A DNA stretch of 64,000 bases from Salegentibacter tibetensis (GCF_020164485.1 NZ_JAIQZA010000003.1:62001-126000), one strand, 5' to 3'. Numbered from the stretch's first letter, positions 17,219-26,009 are shown. A program made the numbers and translations. Notes: a model not told the origin generated them from the sequence alone.

Positions 17219-17849
17219 TGCTTATCTGAAGTAATCTTGACCTAGTAATAAGATCGGCTATATTGTCCACCTGTAGTTTTTTAAGCAGGCGTGTCTTGTA
17301 AGTACTTACCGTTTTTTCATTTATAGAAAGTGCTTCAGCAATATCTTTATTTCTTTTTCCGGAAGCGATAAGGTTTAGAACTTCAGATTCCCTTGTAGAA
17401 AGTTTCTTAAATTTAGCGATCAAATTTCTTCCGGGAGACATCCCGGCATTGAGTTTTTCGGTGATTTTTTTGTTGAGATAAATTCCCCCCCTTGCCACCT
17501 GATAGATGGCTTTTTCAAGATCCTCGGGCTTTGCCAGTTTAGAAATATAGCCTGCTGCTCCGGCTTTTATAGCGCTTAATGCATAGACCTCTTCAGGATG
17601 ACCTGTACAAACAAGAATTTTTACTTTTGAATAATCAGTTTTAATGGTGCGAAGCGCATTAATTCCATTTATTTCTGGAAGATCTATTTCTATTACCAAT
17701 ACATCTGGCTGGTTTTCACTCAAAAAACCGTAAAGTTCCATCCCGCTATATACGCTACCTACTACCTCTAGCGCCGGATTATTTCTAAGGATGCATCGAA
17801 TACCCTCATGCACCACAGGGTGATGATCTGCAATTAATACTGTACTCAT
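17211..17849 (-). CDS. Atypical NarL/FixJ-family response regulator
   Basis: A 212-residue protein from the ATG giving MSTVLIADHHPVVHEG; an upstream TTG/other start adds 13 unlikely residues. Residues 1-~120 form a receiver domain and ~145-210 a LuxR-type helix-turn-helix (LSTRESEVLNLIASGKRNKDIA, SINEKTVSTYKTRLLKKL). The phospho-acceptor position, normally Asp in a motif like VVLLDIxMP, reads VLVIE54IDLP, and the acidic pair normally DD reads D8-H9. The conserved Thr (VCTGH) and Lys (GYISK) remain. It may therefore act without phosphorylation. No sensor kinase gene is adjacent. Targets are unknown. Confidence 0.9.
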   Translation of the reverse strand: MSTVLIADHHPVVHEGIRCILRNNPALEVVGSVYSGMELYGFLSENQPDVLVIEIDLPEINGINALRTIKTDYSKVKILVCTGHPEEVYALSAIKAGAAGYISKLAKPEDLEKAIYQVARGGIYLNKKITEKLNAGMSPGRNLIAKFKKLSTRESEVLNLIASGKRNKDIAEALSINEKTVSTYKTRLLKKLQVDNIADLITRSRLLQISTT

Positions 17850-17962
17850 AATTTTAGGTTGGTTGAAAAACACGCCGGGGTAGGTCAAGCATATTTATAC
17901 TATTAAATTTAACAGAATTTTCCTATCATTCCATTTTTAGAGCACATTATTCGATAAAAAGA

Positions 17963-18754
17963 TTAATTTTTAAGATTAACGGGAATATCGCAAACTGGTA
18001 TCGGTTTCATTTTGTGCAAGTTAGCCCTGTGTCGGCTTTTGTATATTTTAAAAACCTCCTGCTTACGACCTTCAAAATCTTCAGCCGATTTTCCCTTTTC
18101 GGCTTCGTTCATGGCCCATTCCAATTCAGGATAAGAGGCCCCAATTTGCTCTTCATCGGTACGGCTGTCTCCAAAAAGTCCATCGGTTGGTGCTGCACTT
18201 ACAATTTCCGGGTCAATCCCCAGGAACTTTCCAATTTCATAAACTTCGGTTTTCGTAAGGTCGGCAATAGGGCTTAGATCTACACCGCCATCGCCATATT
18301 TGGTATAAAAACCAACCCCAAAGTCTTCAACTTTATTTCCGGTGCCTGCTACAAGATAGTTATGTAAGCCGGCAAAATAATATAAAGTAGACATTCTTAA
18401 TCTCGCCCGGGTATTTGCCAGAGTAAGTTTTAAGCTATCAGATGCTTCAACCTGCGGAACCGCATTTTTAAATTCGTCAAAAACAGGAGTTAAATTAACT
18501 TGCAGGTTGCTTACATTGGCATAATGTTGTTTTAACCAGCCAATATGTTTTTGCGCCCTGCTTACCTGGTCTGTATGTTGGTGAATAGGCATTTCAAGAC
18601 ATAGTGTGCGTAAACCGGTTTTTGCACAAAGTGCTGAGGTAACTGCAGAATCGATTCCACCGCTAATTCCTAGCACAAAGCCGTTCATTCCGGCATTTGT
18701 GGCGTAATCTTTTAACCAGTTAACTATATGGTCTATCACTTTTTCAGTATCCAT
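17963..18754 (-). CDS. nadE: NAD+ synthetase (ammonia-dependent type)
   Basis: This cytoplasmic enzyme amidates nicotinic acid adenine dinucleotide to NAD+. The 263-residue size is that of the single-domain, ammonia-using NadE, without a glutaminase domain. The PP-loop SGGIDS is at residues 31-36 within FVLGISGGIDSAVTSAL; later GTGNKVEDFGVGFYTKYGDGGVD (as landmark GTGNKVEDFGVGF) and APTDGLFGDSRTDEEQIG are family signatures. It is divergent from gldB with a 99-bp shared promoter region. Confidence 0.96.
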   Translation of the reverse strand: MDTEKVIDHIVNWLKDYATNAGMNGFVLGISGGIDSAVTSALCAKTGLRTLCLEMPIHQHTDQVSRAQKHIGWLKQHYANVSNLQVNLTPVFDEFKNAVPQVEASDSLKLTLANTRARLRMSTLYYFAGLHNYLVAGTGNKVEDFGVGFYTKYGDGGVDLSPIADLTKTEVYEIGKFLGIDPEIVSAAPTDGLFGDSRTDEEQIGASYPELEWAMNEAEKGKSAEDFEGRKQEVFKIYKSRHRANLHKMKPIPVCDIPVNLKN

Positions 18755-18757
18755 AAT

Positions 18758-18790
18758 TTTGGGTGATTAAGTTTGTAAATAATACCTTTG
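18758..18790 (+). promoter_or_regulatory. gldBC promoter
   Basis: TTTG (18758-18761), a 21-bp spacer, then TACCTTTG (18783-18790) gives both elements of the Bacteroidota housekeeping promoter at normal spacing. It lies 64 bp before the gldB start. Confidence 0.65.
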
Positions 18791-18794
18791 CACA

Positions 18795-18802
18795 CAAATC
18801 TA
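18795..18802 (-). promoter_or_regulatory. nadE -7 promoter box
   Basis: The minus strand reads TAGATTTG, an exact TAnnTTTG match 40 bp upstream of the nadE start. It is only 4 bp from the gldB -7 box on the other strand, so the two divergent promoters overlap and could compete. Confidence 0.5.
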
Positions 18803-18853
18803 CTATTTAAACGTAATTATTAAAAGGGCAGGGCGTTAAAGCCTTCATAAAGA

Positions 18854-19819
18854 ATGCCTATGTATAGAAAAATAATTTTGCTGCTTTGTGCTATTGCTTT
18901 TGTTTCCTGTAACGAGGAGGCTAAAATTGAAGAGGAGATCGCAGAAGTGCCGGTAGATTTTGAGGTGGTGCGCTTTGACCGTGAATTTGCCGAAGCCAAA
19001 CCGCAGAAACTTATGGGATTGAAGAAGGAATATCCTTTTTTGTTTCCGCAGCAGTTTTCAGATAGCGTTTGGATAGAGAAACTTAACGATACGATTCAGC
19101 AGGAAATTGATACTGAAGTTGGTAAAGCATTTTCTTCTTTTGAAAATGAAAAAGCCGAACTCCACAGTCTTTTTCAGCATGTAAAATATTATTTTCCACA
19201 ATTTGAGGCGCCAAAAGTTTTTACGGTAACTTCTGAAGTTGACTATAAGAATAAAGTAATCCTACAGGATGATTATTTGTTTATTTCCCTGGATACTTAT
19301 TTAGGGGATGAGCATCATTTCTATATCGGGATTCAGGATTATTTAAAAAAGAATTTTAGAAAGGATCAGATAATTCCCGATGTTGCCAATGCTTATGCTG
19401 AAAAATATGTGGATAGGCCAAGGTCCCGGACTTTCCTGGCGCACATGATTTATTACGGGAAGTTATTGTACTTAAAAGATAAGCTTATTCCTGAAGTAGC
19501 TGATGCTGGAAAAATAGGTTATACTGAAGACGAATTCACCTGGGCGCAAAATAACGAGGCTCAAATGTGGCGGTATTTTGTAGAAAACGAATTGTTTTTT
19601 GATACGGATACTGAACTTTATTCCAGGTTTCTATATCCTGCACCTTTTTCTAAATTCTATCTGCAGCTTGACTCCGAATCTCCGGCTAGACTGGGGCAAT
19701 ATATAGGCTGGCAGATTGTGCGCAGTTATATGGAAAAAACCAATGCATCTCTGGAAGAAATGATAAATACAGATGCTGAAACGATATTTAATAAAGCCAA
19801 TTTTAAACCAAGAAAGTAA
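18854..19819 (+). CDS. gldB: Gliding motility lipoprotein GldB
   Basis: A 321-residue predicted lipoprotein: residues 1-18 are a signal peptide and F16-V-S-C19 is the lipobox. The mature part begins with an acidic linker, then VDFEVVRFDREF and the FPQQFSDSVWIEKLNDTIQQEI region that I recognise from GldB proteins. GldB is required for gliding motility in Flavobacterium johnsoniae and is associated with the type IX secretion/gliding machinery; its biochemical role is unknown. The gene overlaps gldC by one base (TAATG). Confidence 0.93.
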   Translation: MPMYRKIILLLCAIAFVSCNEEAKIEEEIAEVPVDFEVVRFDREFAEAKPQKLMGLKKEYPFLFPQQFSDSVWIEKLNDTIQQEIDTEVGKAFSSFENEKAELHSLFQHVKYYFPQFEAPKVFTVTSEVDYKNKVILQDDYLFISLDTYLGDEHHFYIGIQDYLKKNFRKDQIIPDVANAYAEKYVDRPRSRTFLAHMIYYGKLLYLKDKLIPEVADAGKIGYTEDEFTWAQNNEAQMWRYFVENELFFDTDTELYSRFLYPAPFSKFYLQLDSESPARLGQYIGWQIVRSYMEKTNASLEEMINTDAETIFNKANFKPRK

Positions 19820-20157
19820 TGTCAGAATTTAAAAAATCAGAAATAAATATAGAAGTGGTTACCGATGAAAATCGCGTGCCCGAAGAAATTACCTGGAGTG
19901 CTGAAGACGGGAATGTTTATAAAGAAGATGCCAAGGCTTTAATGCTTTCGGTTTGGGACAGCAAATCCCAGGAAACCCTGAGAATAGATCTTTGGACTAA
20001 AGATATGCCCATAGATGAGATGAAAAAATTTTTTCACCAAACTTTGGTTTCTATGAGCGATACCTTTAACCGTGCCACTCAGGATCAAAAAATGACGGCC
20101 ACTATGAAAGATTTTTGCGATTATTTTGCTGAAAAACTTGAAATCACTCAAAAGTAA
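19819..20157 (+). CDS. gldC: Gliding motility protein GldC
   Basis: A 112-residue soluble protein starting in the stop codon of gldB. The sequence ITWSAEDGNVYKEDAKALML and IDLWTKDMPIDEMKKFFHQTL matches GldC as I remember it. In F. johnsoniae loss of GldC impairs but does not abolish gliding. There is no signal peptide, so it is likely cytoplasmic. The pair gldB-gldC is the usual arrangement. Confidence 0.93.
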   Translation: MSEFKKSEINIEVVTDENRVPEEITWSAEDGNVYKEDAKALMLSVWDSKSQETLRIDLWTKDMPIDEMKKFFHQTLVSMSDTFNRATQDQKMTATMKDFCDYFAEKLEITQK

Positions 20158-20237
20158 ACTACCTTGAGTCAAGCCTGAGAGATGTTTGGTTCAATTAATC
20201 ATACCCGTGGCTTTTAAATCTCGTTTAAAGAAAAGGT

Positions 20238-20597
20238 TTGGAAAAACTCATTTTTGTCTATAATGCTTATTCCGGAACCCGCAATGTGGTTCTGGATGCA
20301 CTGCATAAGTTAATTAAACCAAATACTTATGCCTGTAGTATTTGCAAGGTTACCCACGGGGTTTTTTCTGAAAACTCAAGTTGGAAAAAATACAGACAGA
20401 CTTCAAAAGTAGAAATGGAGTTTCTACATATAGATGAATTTCAGAAGCGGTATGCTTCAAAATTCGGTTATAAATATACTTTTCCAATAGTTTTATGGGA
20501 AGATGAAGGCGAAATGGGGATTTTTATTTCTACTAAAGAACTAGAACGCACACAAAATGTGGAAGATCTAATTAAGCTTGTTGAAGAAAGGCTTTAA
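20238..20597 (+). CDS. Conserved hypothetical protein (119 aa, CxxC)
   Basis: TTG start preceded by AAAGAAAAGG; residues MEKLIFVYNAYSG. I do not recognise a named family. Visible features are a CSIC pair (C33-x-x-C36) after a short N-terminal beta-alpha unit, and KYTFPIVLWEDEGEMGIFIST near the C-terminus, ending in a helix (NVEDLIKLVEERL). The overall order (strand, helix, CxxC, strand, cis-Pro-like FPIVLW) is loosely thioredoxin-like. It is convergent with engB (4 bp apart). Confidence 0.6.
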   Translation: MEKLIFVYNAYSGTRNVVLDALHKLIKPNTYACSICKVTHGVFSENSSWKKYRQTSKVEMEFLHIDEFQKRYASKFGYKYTFPIVLWEDEGEMGIFISTKELERTQNVEDLIKLVEERL

Positions 20598-20601
20598 TTG
20601 T

Positions 20602-21219
20602 TTAGCGGGGCGAATCAGAAGAATTCAATTCAATATTTATAGCTTCAATATAATCCAAAATCTCATCCTGTCCCAATTTTGAAGTTGCTGAGCTAATAAA
20701 AAACTCGGGCATTTCTTCCCAGCTTTCCAGCATTTTTTCCTGGTAGAAATTGATATTTCGCTCCAGGGCTTTTGGTTTCATTTTATCGGCTTTGGTAAAA
20801 ATGATACAAAACGGAACATTGTTCTCCCCAAGCCATTGCATAAATTCCATATCTATAGGTTGCGGCTCGTGCCTGCTATCTATAAGTACAAAAGCACAAA
20901 CCATTTGCTTTCGTTTTTCAAAATATGCCGTGATAAATTTCTGAAACGTCCTTTTAGCCGATTTTGAAACTTTTGCATAGCCATAACCGGGCAAATCTAC
21001 CAGGTGCCAGTTCTTATTGATCAAAAAATGATTGATAAGTTGGGTTTTTCCAGGTCTGGCTGAGGTTTTCGCCAAGGCCTTCCTTCCGGTAAGCATATTG
21101 ATTAAGGAGGATTTTCCAACATTACTGCGGCCTATAAAAGCATATTCAGGGAGTTTGCTTTCGGGGCATAGATCTACCCGAGAATTGCTCATTACAAATT
21201 CAGCCGACTTGATTCTCAT
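20602..21219 (-). CDS. engB: Ribosome biogenesis GTP-binding protein EngB (YihA/YsxC)
   Basis: A 205-residue TRAFAC GTPase needed for large-subunit assembly and, in depleted cells, normal division. The P-loop GRSNVGKS is at residues 30-37, the [12 protein letters not shown] switch II follows, and TKADK (G4) lies near 142. An effector-loop Thr is in [15 protein letters not shown]. The length is typical. It is located between the gliding genes and an alpha/beta hydrolase on the same strand. Confidence 0.96.
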   Translation of the reverse strand: MRIKSAEFVMSNSRVDLCPESKLPEYAFIGRSNVGKSSLINMLTGRKALAKTSARPGKTQLINHFLINKNWHLVDLPGYGYAKVSKSAKRTFQKFITAYFEKRKQMVCAFVLIDSRHEPQPIDMEFMQWLGENNVPFCIIFTKADKMKPKALERNINFYQEKMLESWEEMPEFFISSATSKLGQDEILDYIEAINIELNSSDSPR

Positions 21220-21287
21220 CTTAAAATGTTTAATAAGTGATTTTTGAAATAGGCCTTAATGAAGCTGCCTTAAGCCTCACTATAGAG

Positions 21288-22055
21288 TTATTTAAAATTT
21301 CGTTTTTTCAACCAGTCGTGAAGCAGCTCGTTAAAAACAATGGGGTGTTCCATCATTGCGGCATGACCACATTTGTCTACCCAGTAAAGATCGGCATCTG
21401 GAAGCAAACGCTGAAAATCTTCTGCTACTTCAGGCGGAGTAACATTATCGTCTTTTCCCCAAATAATACAGGTTGGGGTTTTCATTTTTGGTAGATCTTT
21501 GGCCATATTGTGTCTAATGGCACTTTTGGCAATGGCAAGGGTTTTTACCAGTTTATTACGATCACTTACGGTTTCGTAAACTTCGTCTACTATTTCTTTG
21601 GAAGCAACTTCCGGATCATAAAAAACATCCTGGGCCTTTTTCTTGATAAATTCATAATCCCCACGACGTGGGTAGCTCTCACCCATTGAATTTTCATAAA
21701 GCCCCGAACTTCCGGTAATTACCAGTCCCTGGACGATTTCAGGATATAATTTGGTAGCCAATAAAGCAATATGTCCGCCAAGTGAGTTGCCTAGCAGGAT
21801 TACTTTATCGTAACCTTTAAAATCTACAAATTCTTTTAAATATTTAGCAAAAGTCTGCACGCTGGTTTTAAGTAGCGACATGGAGTAAAGGGGAAGTTCT
21901 GGAATTACCACTTTATAACCATGCTTCGGAAAATACTCTATAACCCCATCAAAATTACTTAAACCGCCCATAAGTCCGTGTAAAATAACTATCGGGGTTC
22001 CTTCTCCTTGCTCCAGGTACGTAAACTTTCCCTCTTGCCTTAAATTATTCTTCAT
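21288..22055 (-). CDS. Alpha/beta hydrolase
   Basis: A 255-residue cytoplasmic alpha/beta hydrolase. The oxyanion motif HGLMGG is at 26-31, the nucleophile elbow GNSLGG with Ser91, the acid Asp202 or Asp203 in WGKDDNVTPP, and His231 in DKCGHAAMMEHP. The sequence resembles carboxylesterase/epoxide hydrolase/haloperoxidase-like members; the substrate is not predictable. A minus-strand TATATTTG box (22081-22088) lies 25 bp upstream of the start. Confidence 0.9.
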   Translation of the reverse strand: MKNNLRQEGKFTYLEQGEGTPIVILHGLMGGLSNFDGVIEYFPKHGYKVVIPELPLYSMSLLKTSVQTFAKYLKEFVDFKGYDKVILLGNSLGGHIALLATKLYPEIVQGLVITGSSGLYENSMGESYPRRGDYEFIKKKAQDVFYDPEVASKEIVDEVYETVSDRNKLVKTLAIAKSAIRHNMAKDLPKMKTPTCIIWGKDDNVTPPEVAEDFQRLLPDADLYWVDKCGHAAMMEHPIVFNELLHDWLKKRNFK

Positions 22056-22080
22056 TGATTGGCTTTGCGGTTAGCAATCG

Positions 22081-22088
22081 CAAATATA
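22081..22088 (-). promoter_or_regulatory. -7 promoter box of the alpha/beta hydrolase gene
   Basis: The minus strand reads TATATTTG, an exact TAnnTTTG match 25 bp upstream of the start at 22055. Confidence 0.5.
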
Positions 22089-22270
22089 GCGATTTCATTA
22101 CAAGTATAATCATTTTTGAGAAATAGCAAAGGCATTTAAGAAATGCATTTCTTCCTTCATTTTTAAAATTTTTAACACCAAAAGCACAATAAAAACCAAG
22201 CCTCTGAAACCTAAACAAATAGCGCTATTTCATAGTCTTTCAGCTAAATACAGTGGAGAAACTTATCAAC

Positions 22271-22300
22271 AAAGTGGTAGAAAGTGGTAAAATGTGGTAA
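22271..22300 (+). promoter_or_regulatory. Probable MraZ operator (three 10-bp repeats)
   Basis: Three contiguous decamers AAAGTGGTAG, AAAGTGGTAA and AATGTGGTAA recur with exact 10-bp period. MraZ proteins studied in E. coli and Mycoplasma bind tandem GTGG-type boxes of about this period upstream of their own operon. The repeats lie 10-39 bp upstream of the -7 box, over the expected -33 region, and 36 bp before mraZ. A fourth GTGGTA is at the GTG start itself. Confidence 0.75.
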
Positions 22301-22309
22301 AATTTTCAA

Positions 22310-22317
22310 TATATTTG
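22310..22317 (+). promoter_or_regulatory. -7 promoter box of the dcw cluster
   Basis: TATATTTG fits TAnnTTTG exactly and lies 18 bp before the mraZ start. The -33 region is covered by the MraZ boxes, so MraZ bound there would be expected to repress. Confidence 0.6.
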
Positions 22318-22335
22318 ACTCTATAAAGTATACAA

Positions 22336-22803
22336 GTGGTAAACCTCATTGGGACATATGAATGTAAAGCAGATGCCAAGGGCCGGTTAATGGTTCCTTC
22401 GGCATTAAAAAAGCAGCTTGCGCCTATGTTGCAGGATGGTTTTGTGCTAAAACGTTCGGTTTTTCAGCCTTGTTTGGAGTTGTATCCAATGCAGGAATGG
22501 AATGTTTTAATGCAGAAAATTAACGGGCTAAACCGCTTCAAAAAGAAGAATAACGATTTTATTAGAAGGTTTACGGCAGGAGTGAAGATGGTGGAAGTTG
22601 ATTCTAATGGGAGGCTTTTAATTCCGAAAGACCTTGTAGGGTTTGCCGGAATCAACAAAGAAATCGTGCTTTCTTCAGCAGTAAATATTATAGAGATCTG
22701 GGATAAAGATAAATACGAAAACACCATTGGTGAAACTTCAGATGATTTTGCCGAATTGGCTGAAGAAGTAATGGGAAACGATGATTTAGATGCAATATCA
22801 TAA
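22336..22803 (+). CDS. mraZ: Division/cell wall cluster transcriptional regulator MraZ
   Basis: A 155-residue protein with GTG start (VNLIGTYECKADAKGRLMVP). It contains the two tandem SpoVT/AbrB-like half-sites, DAKGRLMVPSALKK (about residues 12-25) and DSNGRLLIPKDLVG (about 92-105). MraZ forms ring-shaped oligomers that bind repeats upstream of the dcw operon and usually represses it. Three matching decamers are seen upstream. The stop overlaps rsmH by 14 bp. Confidence 0.95.
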   Translation: MVNLIGTYECKADAKGRLMVPSALKKQLAPMLQDGFVLKRSVFQPCLELYPMQEWNVLMQKINGLNRFKKKNNDFIRRFTAGVKMVEVDSNGRLLIPKDLVGFAGINKEIVLSSAVNIIEIWDKDKYENTIGETSDDFAELAEEVMGNDDLDAIS

Positions 22804-23686
22804 TCCGGTTTTATTAAAAGAGTCAGTAGACGGCCTTAATATTAAGGAGGATGGCGTGTATGTAGATGTTACGTTTGGCGGTGGTGGTCATTCCCGGGAA
22901 ATTTTAAGCAGACTAGGGCCTGAAGGGAAGCTTTTTGGTTTTGATCAGGACAAAGATGCTTTACAAAATACCATTGAAGATTCCCGTTTTACCCTAATTC
23001 ACGAAAACTTCAGGTTTCTGAAAAGGTTTTTGAGATTTTATGGTGTTAAACAAGTAGATGGGATTTTAGGTGATTTTGGTGTTTCCTCCCACCAGTTTAA
23101 TGAGGCTGAAAGAGGTTTTTCTACGCGTTTTGATGCGCGTCTGGATATGAGAATGAACCAGGGGAGCAAACTGAGTGCTTACGAAGTGATCAATGAATAT
23201 GGCGAAGAACAGCTTAAAATGTTGTTTTATGATTATGCCGATTTGAAAAATGCACCAAAGCTGGCAAGCCTGATTGTAGAGGCAAGAAAAGAGAAACCTA
23301 TAGAAAGTAGCGAGCAGTTAAACGATTTGTTGAAACCGCATCTTTTTAAAGGAAAAGAAAATAAAATCCTGGCACAGATCTATCAGGCAATTCGAATAGA
23401 GGTAAACCAGGAAATTGAAGCTTTAAAGGAATTTTTAAAGCAAACCGAAGAGTTGGTGGTAAAAAATGGGAGAATTAGTCTTATTTCTTATCACTCGCTG
23501 GAAGATAGATTGGTGAAAAGATATATAAGAAGTGGTTTGTTTGAAGGTGAGCCTGAAAAAGATTTCTACGGAAATATTTCAGTTCCATTTAAAAAAGTAG
23601 GTGGGCTTATAGTTCCATCTGCTGAAGAGATCAAAGGAAATAACAGGGCGAGAAGTGCCAAGTTAAGAGTGGCTAAGAAATTATAG
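22790..23686 (+). CDS. rsmH: 16S rRNA m4C1402 methyltransferase RsmH
   Basis: A 298-residue SAM-dependent methyltransferase (MraW) that N4-methylates C1402 of 16S rRNA at the P site. Motif I is VDVTFGGGGHSREIL (about 24-38), with FGFDQDKDAL next; GILGDFGVSSHQFN and LISYHSLEDRLVKRY are diagnostic. It overlaps mraZ by 14 bp and is followed 13 bp later by ftsL. Confidence 0.97.
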   Translation: MQYHNPVLLKESVDGLNIKEDGVYVDVTFGGGGHSREILSRLGPEGKLFGFDQDKDALQNTIEDSRFTLIHENFRFLKRFLRFYGVKQVDGILGDFGVSSHQFNEAERGFSTRFDARLDMRMNQGSKLSAYEVINEYGEEQLKMLFYDYADLKNAPKLASLIVEARKEKPIESSEQLNDLLKPHLFKGKENKILAQIYQAIRIEVNQEIEALKEFLKQTEELVVKNGRISLISYHSLEDRLVKRYIRSGLFEGEPEKDFYGNISVPFKKVGGLIVPSAEEIKGNNRARSAKLRVAKKL

Positions 23687-23699
23687 TTTTTAAGGTCTT

Positions 23700-24017
23700 A
23701 TGAAAAAAGGTTTTTACAACATACTACGGGCTAATTTTCTTATTAGCAGGGATGCGGTGAACAACTGGCGCTTTATAGTTTTTTGTACGCTGCTCGCTAT
23801 TATTATGATTGCGAGTTCGCACAGTGCAGAAAGCAAGGTGCATAAGATCGCAAGACTTCATACTGAAGTAAGGGAATTAAAAAGTGAATTTGTAGATCGT
23901 CGTTCTGCGCTTATGCGAATTAAAATGGAATCTACAATTACCCAAAAAATGAAAGACCGGGGAATTCTCCCTTCCGAGAATCCACCGTATAAAATAAAAG
24001 TGAATATAAAGGAGTAA
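23700..24017 (+). CDS. ftsL: FtsL-like division protein
   Basis: A 105-residue bitopic protein: a short cytoplasmic N-terminus, one membrane span (about 25-42, IVFCTLLAIIMIASSHS) and a periplasmic coiled coil (KIARLHTEVRELKSEF). Size, topology and position between rsmH and ftsI identify the FtsL-like member of the divisome; sequence conservation in this family is always weak. The stop codon abuts the ftsI ATG. Confidence 0.85.
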   Translation: MKKGFYNILRANFLISRDAVNNWRFIVFCTLLAIIMIASSHSAESKVHKIARLHTEVRELKSEFVDRRSALMRIKMESTITQKMKDRGILPSENPPYKIKVNIKE

Positions 24018-26009
24018 ATGGCTACATCTGAAAAAGGCATATTGAATAGATTATACGTGGTTGCGGCCTGTATGTTCGTTTTCGCCGTTGGGGTGGGTGT
24101 GAAGCTGCTTGATATTCAGTTTGTAGAAGGAGATTATTATCGTAACCTGGCTGAAGAACGCACCGTGCGGAGTTTTAAAATTCCTTCCAGTCGCGGTAAT
24201 TTATATGATGCTAAAGGAAATCTTTTGGCAACGTCGGTTCCCAAGTACGATATCAGGTTTGATGCAGTTACCGTTTCTGATAAAAATTTTCAGGAAAATA
24301 TAGTGCCGCTTTCCAATAGTCTTACTGAAATGTTTGGAAAGTCTTCTGCTTATTGGTCTCAATATTTAAGACAGGCAAGGGCTAACGGCCAGCGTTATCT
24401 GCCTATTGCTAAAAACCTTGGATATTCTGAATATATGAAAGTAAAAAGCTTTCCAATGTTCAATCTGGGAACTTATAGAGGTGGGATAATCGTAGAGCAA
24501 AGAACAGTTCGTGAGCATCCGCTTGGAAAAATGGGAGAGCGAACCGTTGGCTACGAGCGCCAGGATGAAAATGGCTATTTCACCCGTGTGGGCCTGGAAG
24601 GAGCTTTTAGTTCTTATTTAAGAGGAACCGATGGCCGCCGATTAAAACAAAAAATTGCCAAAGGTCAGTGGAAACCAATCAGTGATAATAATGAAGTAGA
24701 GCCAAAAGATGGTTATGATGTGATCTCTACCATAGATGTAAATATTCAGGATATTGCGCACCACGCATTACTAAAACAACTGGAGCATTTTGAAGCCGAT
24801 CACGGTACCGTAGTGGTGATGGAAACCAAAACCGGCGAGATCAAAGCAATGTCTAATCTTGGTCGCACCGAGAACGGAACTTATTTTGAAAAAAGAAACT
24901 ATGCGGTTTATGAATCGCACGAACCCGGCTCAACATTTAAGTTAATGGCGATGACTGCCGCGCTGGAAGATAATGTAATTGATACCAGCTCGGTAATAGA
25001 TACCGAAAACGGCGTGGTGCGATACTACGGAAGACCGGTTAGGGATTCCCGTCATGGAGGTTATGGGAAGATCTCTGCTGCAAAGGCATTTGAAGTTTCA
25101 TCCAATACTGCTTTTACAAAAATTATTACTGAAGGGTATAAAGACAATCCTGCCAAATTCGTAGACAAGTTATACGAGATGGGCTTAAACAGTAAAATTG
25201 GCCTGGATATCAAAGGGGAAGGCTCTCCTAAAATTCCACATCCTAAAGATAAAAACTGGAATGGTTTAAGTCTTCCGTGGATGGCTTTTGGTTATGGGGT
25301 TTCCATTACGCCTTTGCAAACTTTAAACTTTTACAATGCCATTGCCAACAATGGTGAAATGGTAAAACCAAGGTTTATTAAAGAAGTAAAGGAATGGGAT
25401 AAAAGTATTTTGAAGGTTGAACGGGAAGTGATGAATCCAAGGATTTGTTCTCCTGAAACCGCTAAAAAACTTCAAAAAATGATGCAGCAAACTGTAGAGA
25501 AAGGTACAGCTGCAAATATTTATACGCCCAATTTTTCAATGGCTGGTAAAACAGGTACCTGCCAGGTAGAATATTGGATAGAACCCGGAAGATATATTTC
25601 TTCTTTCGCGGGATACTTTCCGGCAGAGGATCCTAAATATTCCTGTATCGTAATTATTCACAAGCCTAATAAGAGTAAAGGTTACTACGGAAATATCGTT
25701 GCAGCCCCGGTTTTTAAGCAAATCGCCCAAAAAATTTATACCGATACCCCGGTGATGGACACCCTGCCATCCCTGGATATTCAGAATGATAAAGTCACAG
25801 ACGATTTTGAAGCTTATTACGCGAAAATTGACAATGAGAAAATAGTGATGCCAGATGTAACCGGAATGCCAGCAATGGATGCTGTTTCGCTTTTAGAAAA
25901 CCTTGGTTTGAAAGTGACTTTTCAGGGAACAGGAAGAGTTAGCGGGCAATCAATATCGGCGGGACAGAAAATAAAAACTAATCAGCAAGTAAATTTAAAT
26001 ATAGGTTGA
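24018..26009 (+). CDS. ftsI: Division-specific transpeptidase FtsI (PBP3) with PASTA domain
   Basis: A 663-residue penicillin-binding protein that cross-links septal peptidoglycan. There is an N-terminal membrane anchor (about 13-30), a PBP dimerisation domain (about 55-220, with RGNLYDAKGNLLATS) and the transpeptidase domain. Active-site motifs are S305-T-F-K308 in EPGSTFK, S361-S-N363, and K511-T-G513. A single PASTA domain closes the protein (about 603-663, VMPDVTGMPAMDAV). The end overlaps the TTG start of murE by 4 bp. Confidence 0.96.
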   Translation: MATSEKGILNRLYVVAACMFVFAVGVGVKLLDIQFVEGDYYRNLAEERTVRSFKIPSSRGNLYDAKGNLLATSVPKYDIRFDAVTVSDKNFQENIVPLSNSLTEMFGKSSAYWSQYLRQARANGQRYLPIAKNLGYSEYMKVKSFPMFNLGTYRGGIIVEQRTVREHPLGKMGERTVGYERQDENGYFTRVGLEGAFSSYLRGTDGRRLKQKIAKGQWKPISDNNEVEPKDGYDVISTIDVNIQDIAHHALLKQLEHFEADHGTVVVMETKTGEIKAMSNLGRTENGTYFEKRNYAVYESHEPGSTFKLMAMTAALEDNVIDTSSVIDTENGVVRYYGRPVRDSRHGGYGKISAAKAFEVSSNTAFTKIITEGYKDNPAKFVDKLYEMGLNSKIGLDIKGEGSPKIPHPKDKNWNGLSLPWMAFGYGVSITPLQTLNFYNAIANNGEMVKPRFIKEVKEWDKSILKVEREVMNPRICSPETAKKLQKMMQQTVEKGTAANIYTPNFSMAGKTGTCQVEYWIEPGRYISSFAGYFPAEDPKYSCIVIIHKPNKSKGYYGNIVAAPVFKQIAQKIYTDTPVMDTLPSLDIQNDKVTDDFEAYYAKIDNEKIVMPDVTGMPAMDAVSLLENLGLKVTFQGTGRVSGQSISAGQKIKTNQQVNLNIG

